This document shows, piece by piece, positions 44,228 to 54,155 of a DNA stretch of 64,000 bases. Below the pieces are notes generated by a model. That model saw nothing but the letters and a program-made list of their open reading frames with translations. It was not told where the DNA came from and did no database searches. Location of the stretch: contig NZ_JBOITL010000025.1 of assembly GCF_050717515.1 (NCBI RefSeq), positions 372,001-436,000 on the forward strand, written 5' to 3'. The number at the start of each line of letters is the position of its first letter. Position 1 is the stretch's first letter. Origin of the DNA: Clostridium_AD sp050717515 (lineage in GTDB: Bacteria; Bacillota; Clostridia; Clostridiales; Clostridiaceae). Position numbers and translations under genes: made by a program.

Positions 44228-44674
44228 TTATTTTACAAGATTAGGAGAATTGAAAAATATACCTTGTACAAGTACTTTGCCCGCATTTTCTGAAAAGGTA
44301 GCAGTAATCTGAACATCTTTTTCTTCTTTCGAGTATTTTGCTTTGTATATTATAATTTTAGATATCTTACCTTCTTTTTCAGCTTCAGTTGCAGCAGAAA
44401 ATTTCTTGGATTCATATTTACCTATTTTTTCGCTAAAAGAAGTACAAAGTGTTTTAAAGCTATCTTCTGTCATAGCTTTTTTTAATTCAGGGCTAAAATC
44501 CTTTGAAAATTGTGTATAATCACTTTTATCTACCGCCTGAAGCATATTCTCTGTTAATGGTTCCGCATAGGCCATATCTTTCTCAGTTAACTTTTTGCTG
44601 CACCCAGAGAACATTGAAACCATAACAAGCATTGAACATAAAATAATCAATAGTTTTTTTGATGAATTTTTCAT
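44228..44674 (-). CDS. DUF3887-type lipoprotein
   Basis: 148 residues. The lipoprotein signal LVMVSMFSGC places the mature Cys at about 25. The mature part (FSKDFSPELKKAMTEDSFKT) matches small DUF3887 proteins of clostridia, which have a NTF2-like helical/beta fold. It would be anchored outside the membrane. It lies 35 bp after the YhfC gene and 20 bp before the GntR gene on the same strand, so it is part of the operon. Function unknown. Confidence 0.8.
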   Translation of the reverse strand: MKNSSKKLLIILCSMLVMVSMFSGCSKKLTEKDMAYAEPLTENMLQAVDKSDYTQFSKDFSPELKKAMTEDSFKTLCTSFSEKIGKYESKKFSAATEAEKEGKISKIIIYKAKYSKEEKDVQITATFSENAGKVLVQGIFFNSPNLVK

Positions 44675-44709
44675 AGTATTCCTCCTAATATATTTATTAT
44701 ATCATTTAA

Positions 44710-45516
44710 TTAATCCACAAACAGATCTGATTTTTCCAGAGTTTTAAATTTGTTTTTAAATTTGAAAATTACTATTATAGATATCAAAGCCATAATCATT
44801 AGATAAACTTCAATAAATATTGGGTTTACTCCAAAATGCTTGAAAATTCCTAAAGGACTATCTAGTAGTGCATGAAATAGTATTGCATAAAGAAAATAAA
44901 TATTTTTTCTATTCTTTACGGCATAAAGAACCATTAAAGACATAGCTATATGAAATATTATAGTAAATACTCTCTCAAGGCCTGACATAAGAAATAAATA
45001 AGACTTAGCGTTAATTAGTGATTCTTTCATTTGAGATATCATATTTGATGAAATGCCACTTTTAGTTAATAGAGATTCAAACTTACCACCATTTATTGAT
45101 AAGGAATAAATCAAATTGTTTATACAAGCAGGAAGTACAAAAATCAAAGCTTCTATACCACCATGACCAACACCAAAGGCTATGCCGCTCTTCCATTGAT
45201 ATTTGTTTTTAAGAAAAAACTTAAAGCAAATAAATCTTGCAGTTTCCTCAAAAATACCTGCCGTTATGCCTAGAAAAAGGGAATACACTATATAGTCTTG
45301 CATTACATTAATATTAAACCATACAGAATTATTAAGAGCATTTAAAATATTTATCCTTAGTATTGGTTGAGATATTATAAAAGCTGCTGATCCTACTAAT
45401 AAAACTTTCCATGATATACCGTATTTTCGGTACATATATATTACAATTGCTAATGGGAATCCTACACATAGAATAATACTTATAATAATGAAAACAATAC
45501 TTGAAATGCTGACCAT
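44710..45516 (-). CDS. YhfC-family intramembrane metalloprotease-like protein
   Basis: About 268 residues with seven to eight hydrophobic segments, from ATG 45516 with AGGGGG upstream. The motifs of the YhfC family are visible: EETAR in one helix, GHGGIEA in the next and HALLD near the end, which supply Glu and His residues of a CPBP/Abi-like membrane protease. First gene of the four-gene cluster (YhfC, DUF3887, GntR, DUF1648). The promoter with a 20 bp inverted repeat lies just upstream. Protease activity is inferred from family. Confidence 0.82.
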   Translation of the reverse strand: MVSISSIVFIIISIILCVGFPLAIVIYMYRKYGISWKVLLVGSAAFIISQPILRINILNALNNSVWFNINVMQDYIVYSLFLGITAGIFEETARFICFKFFLKNKYQWKSGIAFGVGHGGIEALIFVLPACINNLIYSLSINGGKFESLLTKSGISSNMISQMKESLINAKSYLFLMSGLERVFTIIFHIAMSLMVLYAVKNRKNIYFLYAILFHALLDSPLGIFKHFGVNPIFIEVYLMIMALISIIVIFKFKNKFKTLEKSDLFVD

Positions 45517-45542
45517 ACCTAGCCCCCTTTTTGCACTTGTTA

Positions 45543-45594
45543 TAATAGTTATATCTGTTATATACATAGTATAACAGATATAACTATTAATCAA
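45543..45594 (-). promoter_or_regulatory. Promoter and operator of the YhfC/GntR cluster
   Basis: Minus strand TTGATT (45589-45594), 17 bp, TACTAT (45566-45571). A perfect 20 bp inverted repeat (45543-45562 and 45570-45589, 7 bp spacer, inner TATCTGTTATA/TATAACAGATA) covers it. This is the form expected of a GntR-type operator. The remaining gap up to 45888 shows no other feature. Confidence 0.78.
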
Positions 45595-45888
45595 AGACTA
45601 TAATAGCTTATTTTTTAACTGAAAATAACAATTATAAGCATTCTCATGTTAATATCTTCTATTTACTTAAGTTTTCATTGTTTTACTTAAAATTCCACAA
45701 TTTCCAAGGTATTTTCTGAATTCAAGCTTTGCATTTGAAGTGCTCTGTCTGCCATCCGAAAAAATTGAAAATATTACATTTAATGATATGATAGTATAAT
45801 TAAGAATCTATGATTAATTAACATGGATTCATTTATTTGAGAGATTTTGGCTATTATGTGTGTATTACTATATGAGAGGTGTTTAAAG

Positions 45889-46449
45889 ATGATAGATAAA
45901 TTGATTAAGGCGTTAAAAGCAAAAGATGATAGTGCTGTAGATGATCTATATGATATGTACTTTGACAGAATATATTATTACTCTAAAAGAATTCTGGGTA
46001 CCATTGGAACTAAAGAGGATATTGAAGAATGTGTAAGTGATGTGTTTTTAGCTATATGGAAAGAAATTGATAAATTTGATGTAGAACGAGGTTCTTTTGA
46101 TACCTTTGTAAATGTAAAGACAAGAACCATAGCACTTAACTTAAGAAGAAAAATTCAAAAACATACACAAAAGTATTTAAATGAATCTATTGATGATATA
46201 GACATAGGAGAGAATGCATCAATTAGCGTTGAAGAGGAAGTGTTTGATAAAATTACTGAACAGGATTTTTTAGAACTGATTGATAAATTCAAAGAACCTG
46301 ATAAGACATATTTTCACCTTAGATATTTTATGAATTATGGAATAAAGGAAATAGCTAAGGCCTTCAATACTACTGTTAGTTCTGTAGACAATAGATTATA
46401 TAGATGCAGACTTTTGCTCAAAAAAATTAGATGTGAGGAGATAGTGTGA
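45889..46449 (+). CDS. ECF-type RNA polymerase sigma factor
   Basis: 186 residues from ATG 45889 with GAGAGGTG upstream. Region 2 contains DLYDMYFDRIYYYSKRIL and ECVSDVFLAIWKEIDKF; region 4 has HLRYFMNYGIKEIAKAFNTT and VSSVDNRLYRCRLLLKK. A DUF4179 protein gene starts 1 bp after its stop and is probably its anti-sigma factor. The signal and regulon are unknown. Confidence 0.88.
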   Translation: MIDKLIKALKAKDDSAVDDLYDMYFDRIYYYSKRILGTIGTKEDIEECVSDVFLAIWKEIDKFDVERGSFDTFVNVKTRTIALNLRRKIQKHTQKYLNESIDDIDIGENASISVEEEVFDKITEQDFLELIDKFKEPDKTYFHLRYFMNYGIKEIAKAFNTTVSSVDNRLYRCRLLLKKIRCEEIV

Positions 46450-46450
46450 T

Positions 46451-47920
46451 ATGAATGAAAAGGATATACTTAATATGATAGATAATATTTCTGAAGATGA
46501 TTTGAGTATAATAATGGATAAGACGTACACAAAGAAATATATAGAAAAATCCGTTGATGATTGTAATGAAAAAGTAAAAATTAGAGAAAAAGTACATAAA
46601 AAAATCAAGGTGGATATAAAGCAGCAAGGGGTATCACAAGAAAATATTATTAATAATAAAGGTTCCCAAATAGTAAATTCAGAAGATAATGAGTTGGACT
46701 TGAAAAAATATAAAAAAGAAAAAGTCACCGGGAAAAATAAAGTTATTAACAATGTAATAAAATCTGTAGTAGCAGCAATGTTAGTATTTGTAGTATCAGT
46801 TAATATTTTTCCGGATTTAGCACTAGCTTTAACCCAAATACCAGTATTAAATAAGCTAATAGAAGTAGTGACATTTGACAAGGGATTTAAGACTGTAGTC
46901 GATAATGGCAATGTTCAAGAAGTAAATACTACTATAGAAGATAAGGGGGTAAAATTCACTGTAACAACAATAGCAGGGGATGACTTAAAGTTATGGATTG
47001 GGTATGAGCTTCAAGGGGAAGGTTTAATTCTGGGAAAAATAGTAAGATTTAGAAATGAAGCTAATGGTAAAGAACTTCCCTGGATTGGTTATGAACCAGA
47101 GGAAGGTAAAGACTATATAGAAGTTCATATGGACAGGTTAGTTAAAGATTTTAAAATGGAAGTAGAGATTTATAAAGATGATCCATCCTTTCATATACCA
47201 TCTTCAGAGTTAGATGAAAAAGCTAGAAGTGATGTGAAACAGCTTTATGAAAAAAATAAAATTACAACCTTAAATATACCTATATCACTAAATGATAAAA
47301 TTTATAATAAGGATTTAAGAGTTTTGAATATACAGGGAAAAGAATTTAAAAGTGAAGCTGGTATATTTAAGATTGAAAAATTGGAACTTTCTAAGTCAAG
47401 GAGTAGAGTTTATTGCAAATTGGTAAGTGAGGAAAATGAGTTAGCTGGTGTCCTAGTTCCAAGGCTTGTTGATGGAGAGGGTAAAAATTACTCAAGTCCT
47501 AATGAGTTTGTATCATACATTGGAAATAATACGCTTTGTTTAGAAGTCAGTGGTGGAATAAGTAGCATAAAGGGATTGAGTTTTACATGTAATGGATTAA
47601 AATATATAAATAAGAAGGATAAACATATTACTATAGATTTAAAAAATAAATGGATAGAGCCTAATAATTTAGGTATATCTCTTATTAGTATTGTCAGTTC
47701 TAATATTGTTTTAAATGTACCTAAATATGGAGTAGAGTTTAAACTAGAGGCAAAAAATGAAAAAGGCAATAAAGTTGAAATCAAAGAAATGATAGAAGAG
47801 TCTTCTAAAGAAACGGTTGAATTCAAGTTTAAGGAATTAAAAGCTGAAAAAATAATTCTGGATGTAAAGAGCGCACAGTATAATGAACAAAAAGGTTTTG
47901 AAATGAGGTTGATAGATTAA
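46451..47920 (+). CDS. DUF4179-type membrane anti-sigma factor
   Basis: 489 residues. A cytoplasmic N-terminal region of about 95 residues without a zinc-finger ligand set, one transmembrane helix (SVVAAMLVFVVSVNIFPDLA, about 108-127), then an extracellular DUF4179 region with TIAGDDLKLWIGYELQ and further beta-rich repeats. The gene is directly behind the ECF sigma gene. By family and position it would hold the sigma factor at the membrane until an envelope signal is sensed. Confidence 0.83.
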   Translation: MNEKDILNMIDNISEDDLSIIMDKTYTKKYIEKSVDDCNEKVKIREKVHKKIKVDIKQQGVSQENIINNKGSQIVNSEDNELDLKKYKKEKVTGKNKVINNVIKSVVAAMLVFVVSVNIFPDLALALTQIPVLNKLIEVVTFDKGFKTVVDNGNVQEVNTTIEDKGVKFTVTTIAGDDLKLWIGYELQGEGLILGKIVRFRNEANGKELPWIGYEPEEGKDYIEVHMDRLVKDFKMEVEIYKDDPSFHIPSSELDEKARSDVKQLYEKNKITTLNIPISLNDKIYNKDLRVLNIQGKEFKSEAGIFKIEKLELSKSRSRVYCKLVSEENELAGVLVPRLVDGEGKNYSSPNEFVSYIGNNTLCLEVSGGISSIKGLSFTCNGLKYINKKDKHITIDLKNKWIEPNNLGISLISIVSSNIVLNVPKYGVEFKLEAKNEKGNKVEIKEMIEESSKETVEFKFKELKAEKIILDVKSAQYNEQKGFEMRLID

Positions 47921-47980
47921 ATAATCACCTGTGTAGCTATTAATCATCTCCACTGACGCCAATATAACCACTGAAGAAGG

Positions 47981-48013
47981 AAAGCCCACACTTGTAGTAG
48001 AAGTGGGGGCTTT
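47981..48013. terminator. Bidirectional terminator
   Basis: AAAGCCCACACTT / AAGTGGGGGCTTT around a GTAGTAG loop, between convergent genes. Confidence 0.82.
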
Positions 48014-48028
48014 ATTTCTAAAGTTTTA

Positions 48029-49246
48029 TTATAGGACATCTTTCCTAACAAAAACAATATGAGAAATGCTATAGCATCCAATAATCCATATCACTGATAT
48101 AAGTTGAGCAAAATGTAAATTTACAATAGGATTAATTATTCTTTCTGCCATATCACCTTGAATAACTAAAGATACATCATAGTAGCTTGTAAATATAAAT
48201 GGTAAAATCTTATTAGTTATTGAGGGCATTCCTCCCATGCTAAATGCCATAACTTTAGTAGCTATAACAATAGTAAGGAACACTGTAATAAGACAAACTC
48301 CAGTTGAAACGTCGCTATTTTTAATTAAAGTAGATATAAGAAAGGAAAAAGCAATACAAGCAGAAACCGTGAGGGCTTGAAGGATTAGTATACTAATAAT
48401 AACCTTCCAAGCTGGAAGTATGTAGCTGCTTCCCAGTACAGCAGATATAGACTTCCCATTGTTACCAATAAGACCTAAGTCCATTTTATATATAGTCCCC
48501 ACTGCGATAGGTGTACTAGGGCTTCCAAAACCTGCAAGCAAGCCAATTACAACAAATCCAATTGTTTCTGTAACTAATACCATAACATTAGCTGTAATAA
48601 TTGATGTTATAAACTTTGAAAAAAGTATTTTACCTCTTGATATAGGCTTTGTTAAAAGCATTTTTATCGTAGCTGGATTATTCTCTCCTGAAACCATATC
48701 TGAAGCAAGAAGGCCAATTACAACAAATAACAGTGTTCGACCAATAGTATTAAAAAATATCGGGAAAACTTTAAAAATCTGATTTGTTTTCATGTAATCA
48801 TACTCTATGTTATTGCTTAAGTAATATTGTTTTATAAGAATGTTTTTGTTTTGGTTTTCTATTTCAGTGTCTAAAGAAGATACAATTGGTGCCCTTTTCA
48901 GTTCTTCTGAAGAGGCTATATCTGTTTTAAGTTTTTCCTTCCAGTTAGTGCGGATGTCCCCTAATTTTTTAAAACTATCTAACTCAGCTTGTGCTACATT
49001 TATTTGAATTTTATAGTCATAAATTCTACCTTTGTCTTTATTTTCTTCAGCAACCTTTTTCTTTTGATTTAAATATTCTACCTGATTTTCTGCCATAGCA
49101 ATCTTGGACTGTATATTTTCCTTTTTAGTATTTTTATAAGTTGAAAAAACATTTAATGCCACTAATATACATAACATTATAAGCGTAACTGTAAATCTCT
49201 TTCTACTTATAAGTTTTTTTAATTCGTTTGAGATTAAAAATCCCAT
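48029..49246 (-). CDS. ABC-2 type permease (BcrB-like)
   Basis: 405 residues. An N-terminal helix (about 19-37), a long coiled extracytoplasmic segment (about 38-150), then five helices. MVSGENNPATIKMLLTKPIS is the conserved ABC-2 element. AGAGGGGG precedes the ATG. It is 13 bp downstream of a paralogous permease of the same design; together with the ATPase they form one exporter. Confidence 0.87.
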   Translation of the reverse strand: MGFLISNELKKLISRKRFTVTLIMLCILVALNVFSTYKNTKKENIQSKIAMAENQVEYLNQKKKVAEENKDKGRIYDYKIQINVAQAELDSFKKLGDIRTNWKEKLKTDIASSEELKRAPIVSSLDTEIENQNKNILIKQYYLSNNIEYDYMKTNQIFKVFPIFFNTIGRTLLFVVIGLLASDMVSGENNPATIKMLLTKPISRGKILFSKFITSIITANVMVLVTETIGFVVIGLLAGFGSPSTPIAVGTIYKMDLGLIGNNGKSISAVLGSSYILPAWKVIISILILQALTVSACIAFSFLISTLIKNSDVSTGVCLITVFLTIVIATKVMAFSMGGMPSITNKILPFIFTSYYDVSLVIQGDMAERIINPIVNLHFAQLISVIWIIGCYSISHIVFVRKDVL

Positions 49247-49259
49247 GATTTATCCCCCT

Positions 49260-50459
49260 CTATGCTAGAACATCCCGCCCTGCAAACTTTTTTAATGATA
49301 AGCTATAACAAATAATCCCCCAAACTATAATTACAAAAATTCCAGTTTTAAAATTTATTAAAGGGTTACTCAATTTCATAGCTAAGTCACCAGTTAATAA
49401 ATCCAAAGGGTTACTAAATGTTGTAAATAGCAATGGATAGACCTTACTTAAAAATCCTAAAGGTGTCATAAAAGTAATTAATGATAAAAATGCAACTGGC
49501 ATAACACTAGTTATTAATGATAAAATATTACTTATAAAAAAAGTTGAAATAGCCATGGAGAAAATAACACAAATCATTATATATAATATTTGATACAAGG
49601 CTGTAATAACTGATACTTTCCATACAGGTAAAATATAAGAAGTACCACGGATTGCTATCGCTTGAATATCTCCTGTGAAGACGCTAGTACCTAATGTATA
49701 TCTAGTTCCAATGATTGTTGGATAAAGAGGGTTACCAAACTTAAACATTATCCCAAGGATTAGGAATGCAACCATCTCTAAAATGCATATAGTTGATATG
49801 CATACAATTGTTGCTCCAATAAATTTAGAATTAAATATACTTGTCCTTTTTACTGGCTTGGTTAATAACATTTTTATTGTATTGCTAGCATGTTCACCTG
49901 AAATTATGTCTGAACATAGAAAAGTTATTAATAGTGGCAAAAATATAACATTCATAAAACTAAGCATCTTTATAATATCCTTATGGGCAGTGACCTGATA
50001 TGCTTTAGGAGGCTCTATAGAATTTTCAAGATAATAATTGTAATATTTAATTTGAGCATCTGTCTCTTCTAGTCTATTTTCATCTAATGCCATAGAGGAA
50101 TTTTCTTTACTTTCTTTAAGTGCTTGGATTCTCTTTTGCGTGCTAAGTTTCCAATCAGTACTAGTTGTGCTCATCTCATATTTCAAAACCTTATTTTCTT
50201 CTTCTAAACTTTTTATCTGTATCACATAATTTGATTTCTTTTCTTTTGATAGGGTATTTCCAGCAAGGCTTGTTTTAAGCTCTAAAAGTATCTGTTGGTT
50301 ATCTTTTATACGAGTTTCTGGTTTGAATTTTAAAGCACTGTTATAAATATTAAATCCCTTAAAGATTAAAATGAGAATAATAAAGCAAAGAAATATAATG
50401 TATTTTTTGCTGTGAATAAGCTTAATCATCTCATTTCTTACTAGATTCAGCAAATTCAC
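49260..50459 (-). CDS. ABC-2 type permease (BcrB-like)
   Basis: 399 residues, same layout as its downstream neighbour: one helix, coiled extracytoplasmic region, DIISGEHASNTIKMLLTKPV, then five helices. The start overlaps the ATPase gene by 29 bp. GTG 50459 is only 2 bp from GAAGGGGG; TTG 50453 in the same frame, 8 bp from it, may be the real start. The tandem paralogues suggest gene duplication. Confidence 0.85.
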   Translation of the reverse strand: MNLLNLVRNEMIKLIHSKKYIIFLCFIILILIFKGFNIYNSALKFKPETRIKDNQQILLELKTSLAGNTLSKEKKSNYVIQIKSLEEENKVLKYEMSTTSTDWKLSTQKRIQALKESKENSSMALDENRLEETDAQIKYYNYYLENSIEPPKAYQVTAHKDIIKMLSFMNVIFLPLLITFLCSDIISGEHASNTIKMLLTKPVKRTSIFNSKFIGATIVCISTICILEMVAFLILGIMFKFGNPLYPTIIGTRYTLGTSVFTGDIQAIAIRGTSYILPVWKVSVITALYQILYIMICVIFSMAISTFFISNILSLITSVMPVAFLSLITFMTPLGFLSKVYPLLFTTFSNPLDLLTGDLAMKLSNPLINFKTGIFVIIVWGIICYSLSLKKFAGRDVLA

Positions 50460-51369
50460 TACCCCCTTCTACTATCTCCATAAATCTATCCTCTAAATTC
50501 TGTTGGACTTTGTTTATTTCTCCTATATCAATATTTTTCCTAGCTAGTAAATTAATAATTTTAGAAAAACTATCCTCATCACATTCTAAAATTAATTTCC
50601 CTTCTACATCATTAATAGAATGTATATAATAAGTATCTCTTAATATCTCCTTGCATTTTATATTGTCTGCAGTTATTAAAGATATTTTTTCAAATTTACA
50701 TTTTTTATTTAACTCCCTAGTGTTTTCAATTGACTTAATCTCACCATTGCTAATAAAAGCTACTCTATCGCAGAGCTGTTCTATTTCAGACAGTATATGG
50801 GAGGATATGAAAACTGCTGCGTTGTTATCTCTTACTAAATCTTTTATTATCTTTCTAAATTCAACTATGCCTACAGGATCTAGTCCATTTGTTGGCTCGT
50901 CTAATATAAGTAAGTTAGGTTTGGGAAGCAGAGCTTGACCTAATCCTAGTCTTTGTCTCATACCAAGTGAATATTTTCGTACTTTATCATCAATTCTATC
51001 CTTAAGGCCGATAAGTTCTATAACCTCATCTATTCTTTCCTTAGATACATTTCCATACATTCTAGCAAATATTTTTAAATTTTCTCTTCCTGTTAAATCT
51101 ATATACATTTCTGGATTTTCAACAATACAGCCTAAATTTCTCATGGCTTTTATAAAGTCTTTACGTACATCATATCCATTAATTAAAACTTCCCCTTTAT
51201 CAGGCTTAATAAGGCCAACTATCATTCGTATAGTTGTAGTTTTCCCCGCTCCATTAGGTCCTAGAAAGCCGAATACCTCTCCTTTATTAACCTGAAAGCT
51301 TATCCCTTTTATAATTTCTCTTTTACTTAAGCTTTTGTATAAGTTATTTACCTGAAGTATAGTGTCCAT
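50431..51369 (-). CDS. ABC transporter ATP-binding protein (BcrA-type)
   Basis: 312 residues. Walker A GPNGAGKTT, signature YSLGMRQRLGL (the LGMRQ variant of BcrA-type ATPases), Walker B LLILDEPTNGLD and the switch His in ISSHILSE. The C-terminal 90 residues form the accessory domain common to bacitracin- and lantibiotic-type exporters. It drives the two downstream permeases. Export of a peptide antibiotic, or self-protection, is a reasonable guess but not shown. Confidence 0.92.
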   Translation of the reverse strand: MDTILQVNNLYKSLSKREIIKGISFQVNKGEVFGFLGPNGAGKTTTIRMIVGLIKPDKGEVLINGYDVRKDFIKAMRNLGCIVENPEMYIDLTGRENLKIFARMYGNVSKERIDEVIELIGLKDRIDDKVRKYSLGMRQRLGLGQALLPKPNLLILDEPTNGLDPVGIVEFRKIIKDLVRDNNAAVFISSHILSEIEQLCDRVAFISNGEIKSIENTRELNKKCKFEKISLITADNIKCKEILRDTYYIHSINDVEGKLILECDEDSFSKIINLLARKNIDIGEINKVQQNLEDRFMEIVEGGSEFAESSKK

Positions 51370-51972
51370 TAGTTCGCCTCCGTTTATTTTTAATAATTTA
51401 GTATCTAATATTATTAAAAATATCAGCTACTAAAAATGTTATATTGTTCAACTTAGCTATTTGAAAAGATTTTCTTATATATTTTGAATGCAGTTACGTT
51501 CAAATGTAAATAATTACATAATTGTATTCAATGACATTATATGCCTATATATAGTATAAAACAATAAATTTATACACAACATCATGGAGAATATTAGCTC
51601 GGTTAGTTATAATAATGGAAAGTTCTTCACTTTTATAAGTAGAAGAGAAGCATAATAATTATTAAATTAAATTTCAAAAATTTAAAAGCACTTTATTTCA
51701 AAATTCAAAATAATAATAAAAACTTAGAATGTGGGATAAATTATGACTACAAAGGTATATTAGCTAATGGTATAAAAAATCAAGTTCAATTATATACGGA
51801 GCAGAAATAGTATACTAGAATTATAGTGCAATCTACTAGTTATGGTAAAAGTGTATTATTTTTACAAGTAATATGGTAAAATATAGATTGAAGTTTCGGT
51901 AGAATATATGTGGGTAGTTATTGTTTAGTAAAAAAATTAATTTATAACTAGATGGTTGCAAGGAGAAGCGAA
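51370..51972. other. 603-bp gene-free gap
   Basis: Very AT-rich. A possible promoter TTTACA ... TAGATT lies at about 51868-51895 before the hydrolase gene. A stretch at 51646-51810 is open for 54 codons on the plus strand but has no start codon or ribosome site; it may be the remains of a gene. Nothing else can be supported. Confidence 0.5.
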
Positions 51973-52641
51973 ATGGGAAAATATGTTTATGTTATTATTT
52001 CAAGAACGCCAACTTCTATGGGAAAGATAATTAGAAAACTTTTAAAAGAAAAATATAACCATGCTTCGATCAGTTTAGATGAAAATTTAAGCCAAATGTA
52101 TTCTTTTTGTAGGCTGTCAGTTAGCAATCCTCTTGTAGGTGGTATTATCAGAGAGAGTGTGTTTACACTTACAATAGGACTCAAGGATGATGTCCCTATT
52201 AATGTATATCGCATACCTGTAACTTTAGAGCAATATGAATTAATAAGTAAATTTATATATGATATATATAATGATGAAGAGATTTATTACTACAATTTCA
52301 TTCAAGCGTTTGGTCTTATTTCAAAAAAAAAGCATGCTATTTACAAGACCTATATATGCTCTGAATTTGTAATGGAAACCCTAAGACATGGAGGGTTAAA
52401 ACTTACAACATTAGAATCATATAAAATAACACCAACTGATATTACCCAAATTATAGGTGAATTTATTTATTATTACGGAAACCTCAATGATTATCCATTT
52501 ATACAAAATGTAAAAACAAAAGAGGATGAGCGTTTCTTTTGCAAGACAGGATTTCTTTATGAAGGGGTGCATACTCTTAGCCACTTCTGGAATGTTATGA
52601 TTAGAGATAGGAATAAAAAAAGGGATAATACGGGAATTTAA
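51973..52641 (+). CDS. Permuted papain-like hydrolase (YiiX/C92 type)
   Basis: 222 residues from ATG 51973, with AAGGAGAAG upstream. An N-terminal His in YNHASISLDE and a C-terminal Cys in YICSEFVMETL give the order His-then-Cys expected of circularly permuted NlpC/P60-like (YaeF/YiiX) hydrolases. No signal peptide is seen, so it acts in the cytoplasm or is released otherwise. The target could be a lipid or peptide amide bond. A cell-wall lytic gene follows, 91 bp downstream. Confidence 0.75.
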   Translation: MGKYVYVIISRTPTSMGKIIRKLLKEKYNHASISLDENLSQMYSFCRLSVSNPLVGGIIRESVFTLTIGLKDDVPINVYRIPVTLEQYELISKFIYDIYNDEEIYYYNFIQAFGLISKKKHAIYKTYICSEFVMETLRHGGLKLTTLESYKITPTDITQIIGEFIYYYGNLNDYPFIQNVKTKEDERFFCKTGFLYEGVHTLSHFWNVMIRDRNKKRDNTGI

Positions 52642-52732
52642 TTTGGAATTATCAACAATACACTGTATAATAAAGCTATAAAATTAATTAGAATATATTT
52701 ACAATATATTTGTCTGGAGTAGTGTTAAAGTT

Positions 52733-53926
52733 ATGAAGAATGTTATTGATGAATTAAAAGCTTCCTCTGTTTTGACTAAAGAAGAAATTCAAAGAATAAA
52801 ATCATATGTTGTGAAAAAATATCCCGATAATTCTTCTGAGCAAAATGCTTCTATACTATCAAGGACTATACATGAAATTCTTGATAAGAGTTTAGAAGGA
52901 ATAGATGGGGAAGTTAAACAAAACATCAAACAAAACATCATAAAAAGCACAATTTTAAAAGACAATAAAGATATATTGAAATGGGATATTTTTAATGCCT
53001 ATACTGATGAATTAAGAGAAAATACACAACTGAAAACTTCTCTTATGGGGTGGATAAATAAAAATCAAAAAAATACTATATCGCGGGAAAGTTTTGAAGA
53101 ATATGTGGTCTCTATAAATAACAGCAGTGATATTGATAATTTACCACGTTTAGATATTAAATTGACGCCTAAAGACAAGGTGGTTAAGTATGATGGACTG
53201 TTGATTTGGAAACACAATTTTAAAAGTGTAATACTAAAATATAAAAAGCAAACATTAGCAAAAATTTATAGCACTTCTAAAAAAATTAATACCCTACTAG
53301 AGGAGCTTTCAAAAACTATTTTATCTAGAAAAATAGTTTTTTCTCTATTAACTTTATTGATATTATCTTTATATTCTTTAAATAATTTCATTGCGGATAG
53401 TAAGATCATAAGTGATAAAAATAAAAATGAAATAAAGCAGAGTAAGGTTTCAAGTATTGTTGTACCTGATTTATATGTTAAAGATGCAATGAGCTATCAC
53501 CCTCATCTGCCTGATTATTTTAATTATAAAAGCATTAATAAAGAAAAATTATTAGTATTTTTAAATACAAAAAATTCAATGCTTGCTGAGGAACCGTATT
53601 TCTCTACTATACTTAGAGCTTCTATAGAGTTCAACTTAAATCCACATATATTATTTGCGATTACAGGGCAGGAACAGTCTTTCGTTCCAAAGAACCATGA
53701 AAATGCTAAAAAAATTGCAAATAATCCCTTTAATGTATTCCATAGCTGGCAGGAATATAATACGGATATCTATGATTCTAGCAAAATAGCAGCTAGAACG
53801 GTTATTAATCTTTCTAAGGACAAGCCTGCCAATATTGACATCTTTGACTGGATAAATAGTAAATATGCAGATGATAAGGGTTGGGGAAGAGGAGTTAAGG
53901 AGATTTTTGAAGAACTTGGTGAATAA
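52733..53926 (+). CDS. Membrane-anchored protein with glucosaminidase/lysozyme-like domain
   Basis: 397 residues. A cytoplasmic helical N-terminus of about 190 residues, one transmembrane segment (IVFSLLTLLILSLYSLNNFI, about 201-220), then an extracytoplasmic domain of about 150 residues. That domain has a Glu in the motif FAITGQEQSFVPKN, and NNPFNVFHSW further on, as in glucosaminidase or transglycosylase-type lysozyme folds. It likely cuts peptidoglycan near the membrane. The large cytoplasmic part is unusual for a lytic enzyme and may regulate it. Confidence 0.7.
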   Translation: MKNVIDELKASSVLTKEEIQRIKSYVVKKYPDNSSEQNASILSRTIHEILDKSLEGIDGEVKQNIKQNIIKSTILKDNKDILKWDIFNAYTDELRENTQLKTSLMGWINKNQKNTISRESFEEYVVSINNSSDIDNLPRLDIKLTPKDKVVKYDGLLIWKHNFKSVILKYKKQTLAKIYSTSKKINTLLEELSKTILSRKIVFSLLTLLILSLYSLNNFIADSKIISDKNKNEIKQSKVSSIVVPDLYVKDAMSYHPHLPDYFNYKSINKEKLLVFLNTKNSMLAEEPYFSTILRASIEFNLNPHILFAITGQEQSFVPKNHENAKKIANNPFNVFHSWQEYNTDIYDSSKIAARTVINLSKDKPANIDIFDWINSKYADDKGWGRGVKEIFEELGE

Positions 53927-53999
53927 GGGTAATGTAGAATTAATATATTTATATGAATAATTTTATTGTTCTAGAATAATAAATAAAAGGGGTATTAAT

Positions 54000-54155
54000 G
54001 TGAATAAAGAGTTTTATGTTGGTTACGGCACCTTAGCATTAATTAATGCTGGATTAGCACAGGGTAAAAACAGGTCTGGTCTTAATTGGTTTCTTTTATC
54101 ACTATTTTTAGGGCCTATTGCTACCTTGCTGATTGTTACATCTGATAAAAAATAG
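54000..54155 (+). CDS. 51-residue small membrane protein
   Basis: GTG start with AAAAGGGG upstream. The sequence begins MNKEFYVGYG and has a hydrophobic C-terminal helix (FLLSLFLGPIATLLIV). It resembles small clostridial proteins with the motif GxxxNWFxLSLxxGPxAT, of unknown role. Both helices are short and Gly/Pro-rich. Confidence 0.65.
   Translation: MNKEFYVGYGTLALINAGLAQGKNRSGLNWFLLSLFLGPIATLLIVTSDKK

Noticed and set aside
46396..46911. 171-codon minus-strand open frame inside the sigma/anti-sigma genes
   Set aside because: Complement of real coding sequence; composition is hydrophobic and Ser/Phe-rich as usual for such shadows.
51646..51810. 54 open codons on the plus strand in the 51.4-52.0 kb gap
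   Set aside because: No start codon or ribosome site and no motif; at most a remnant.
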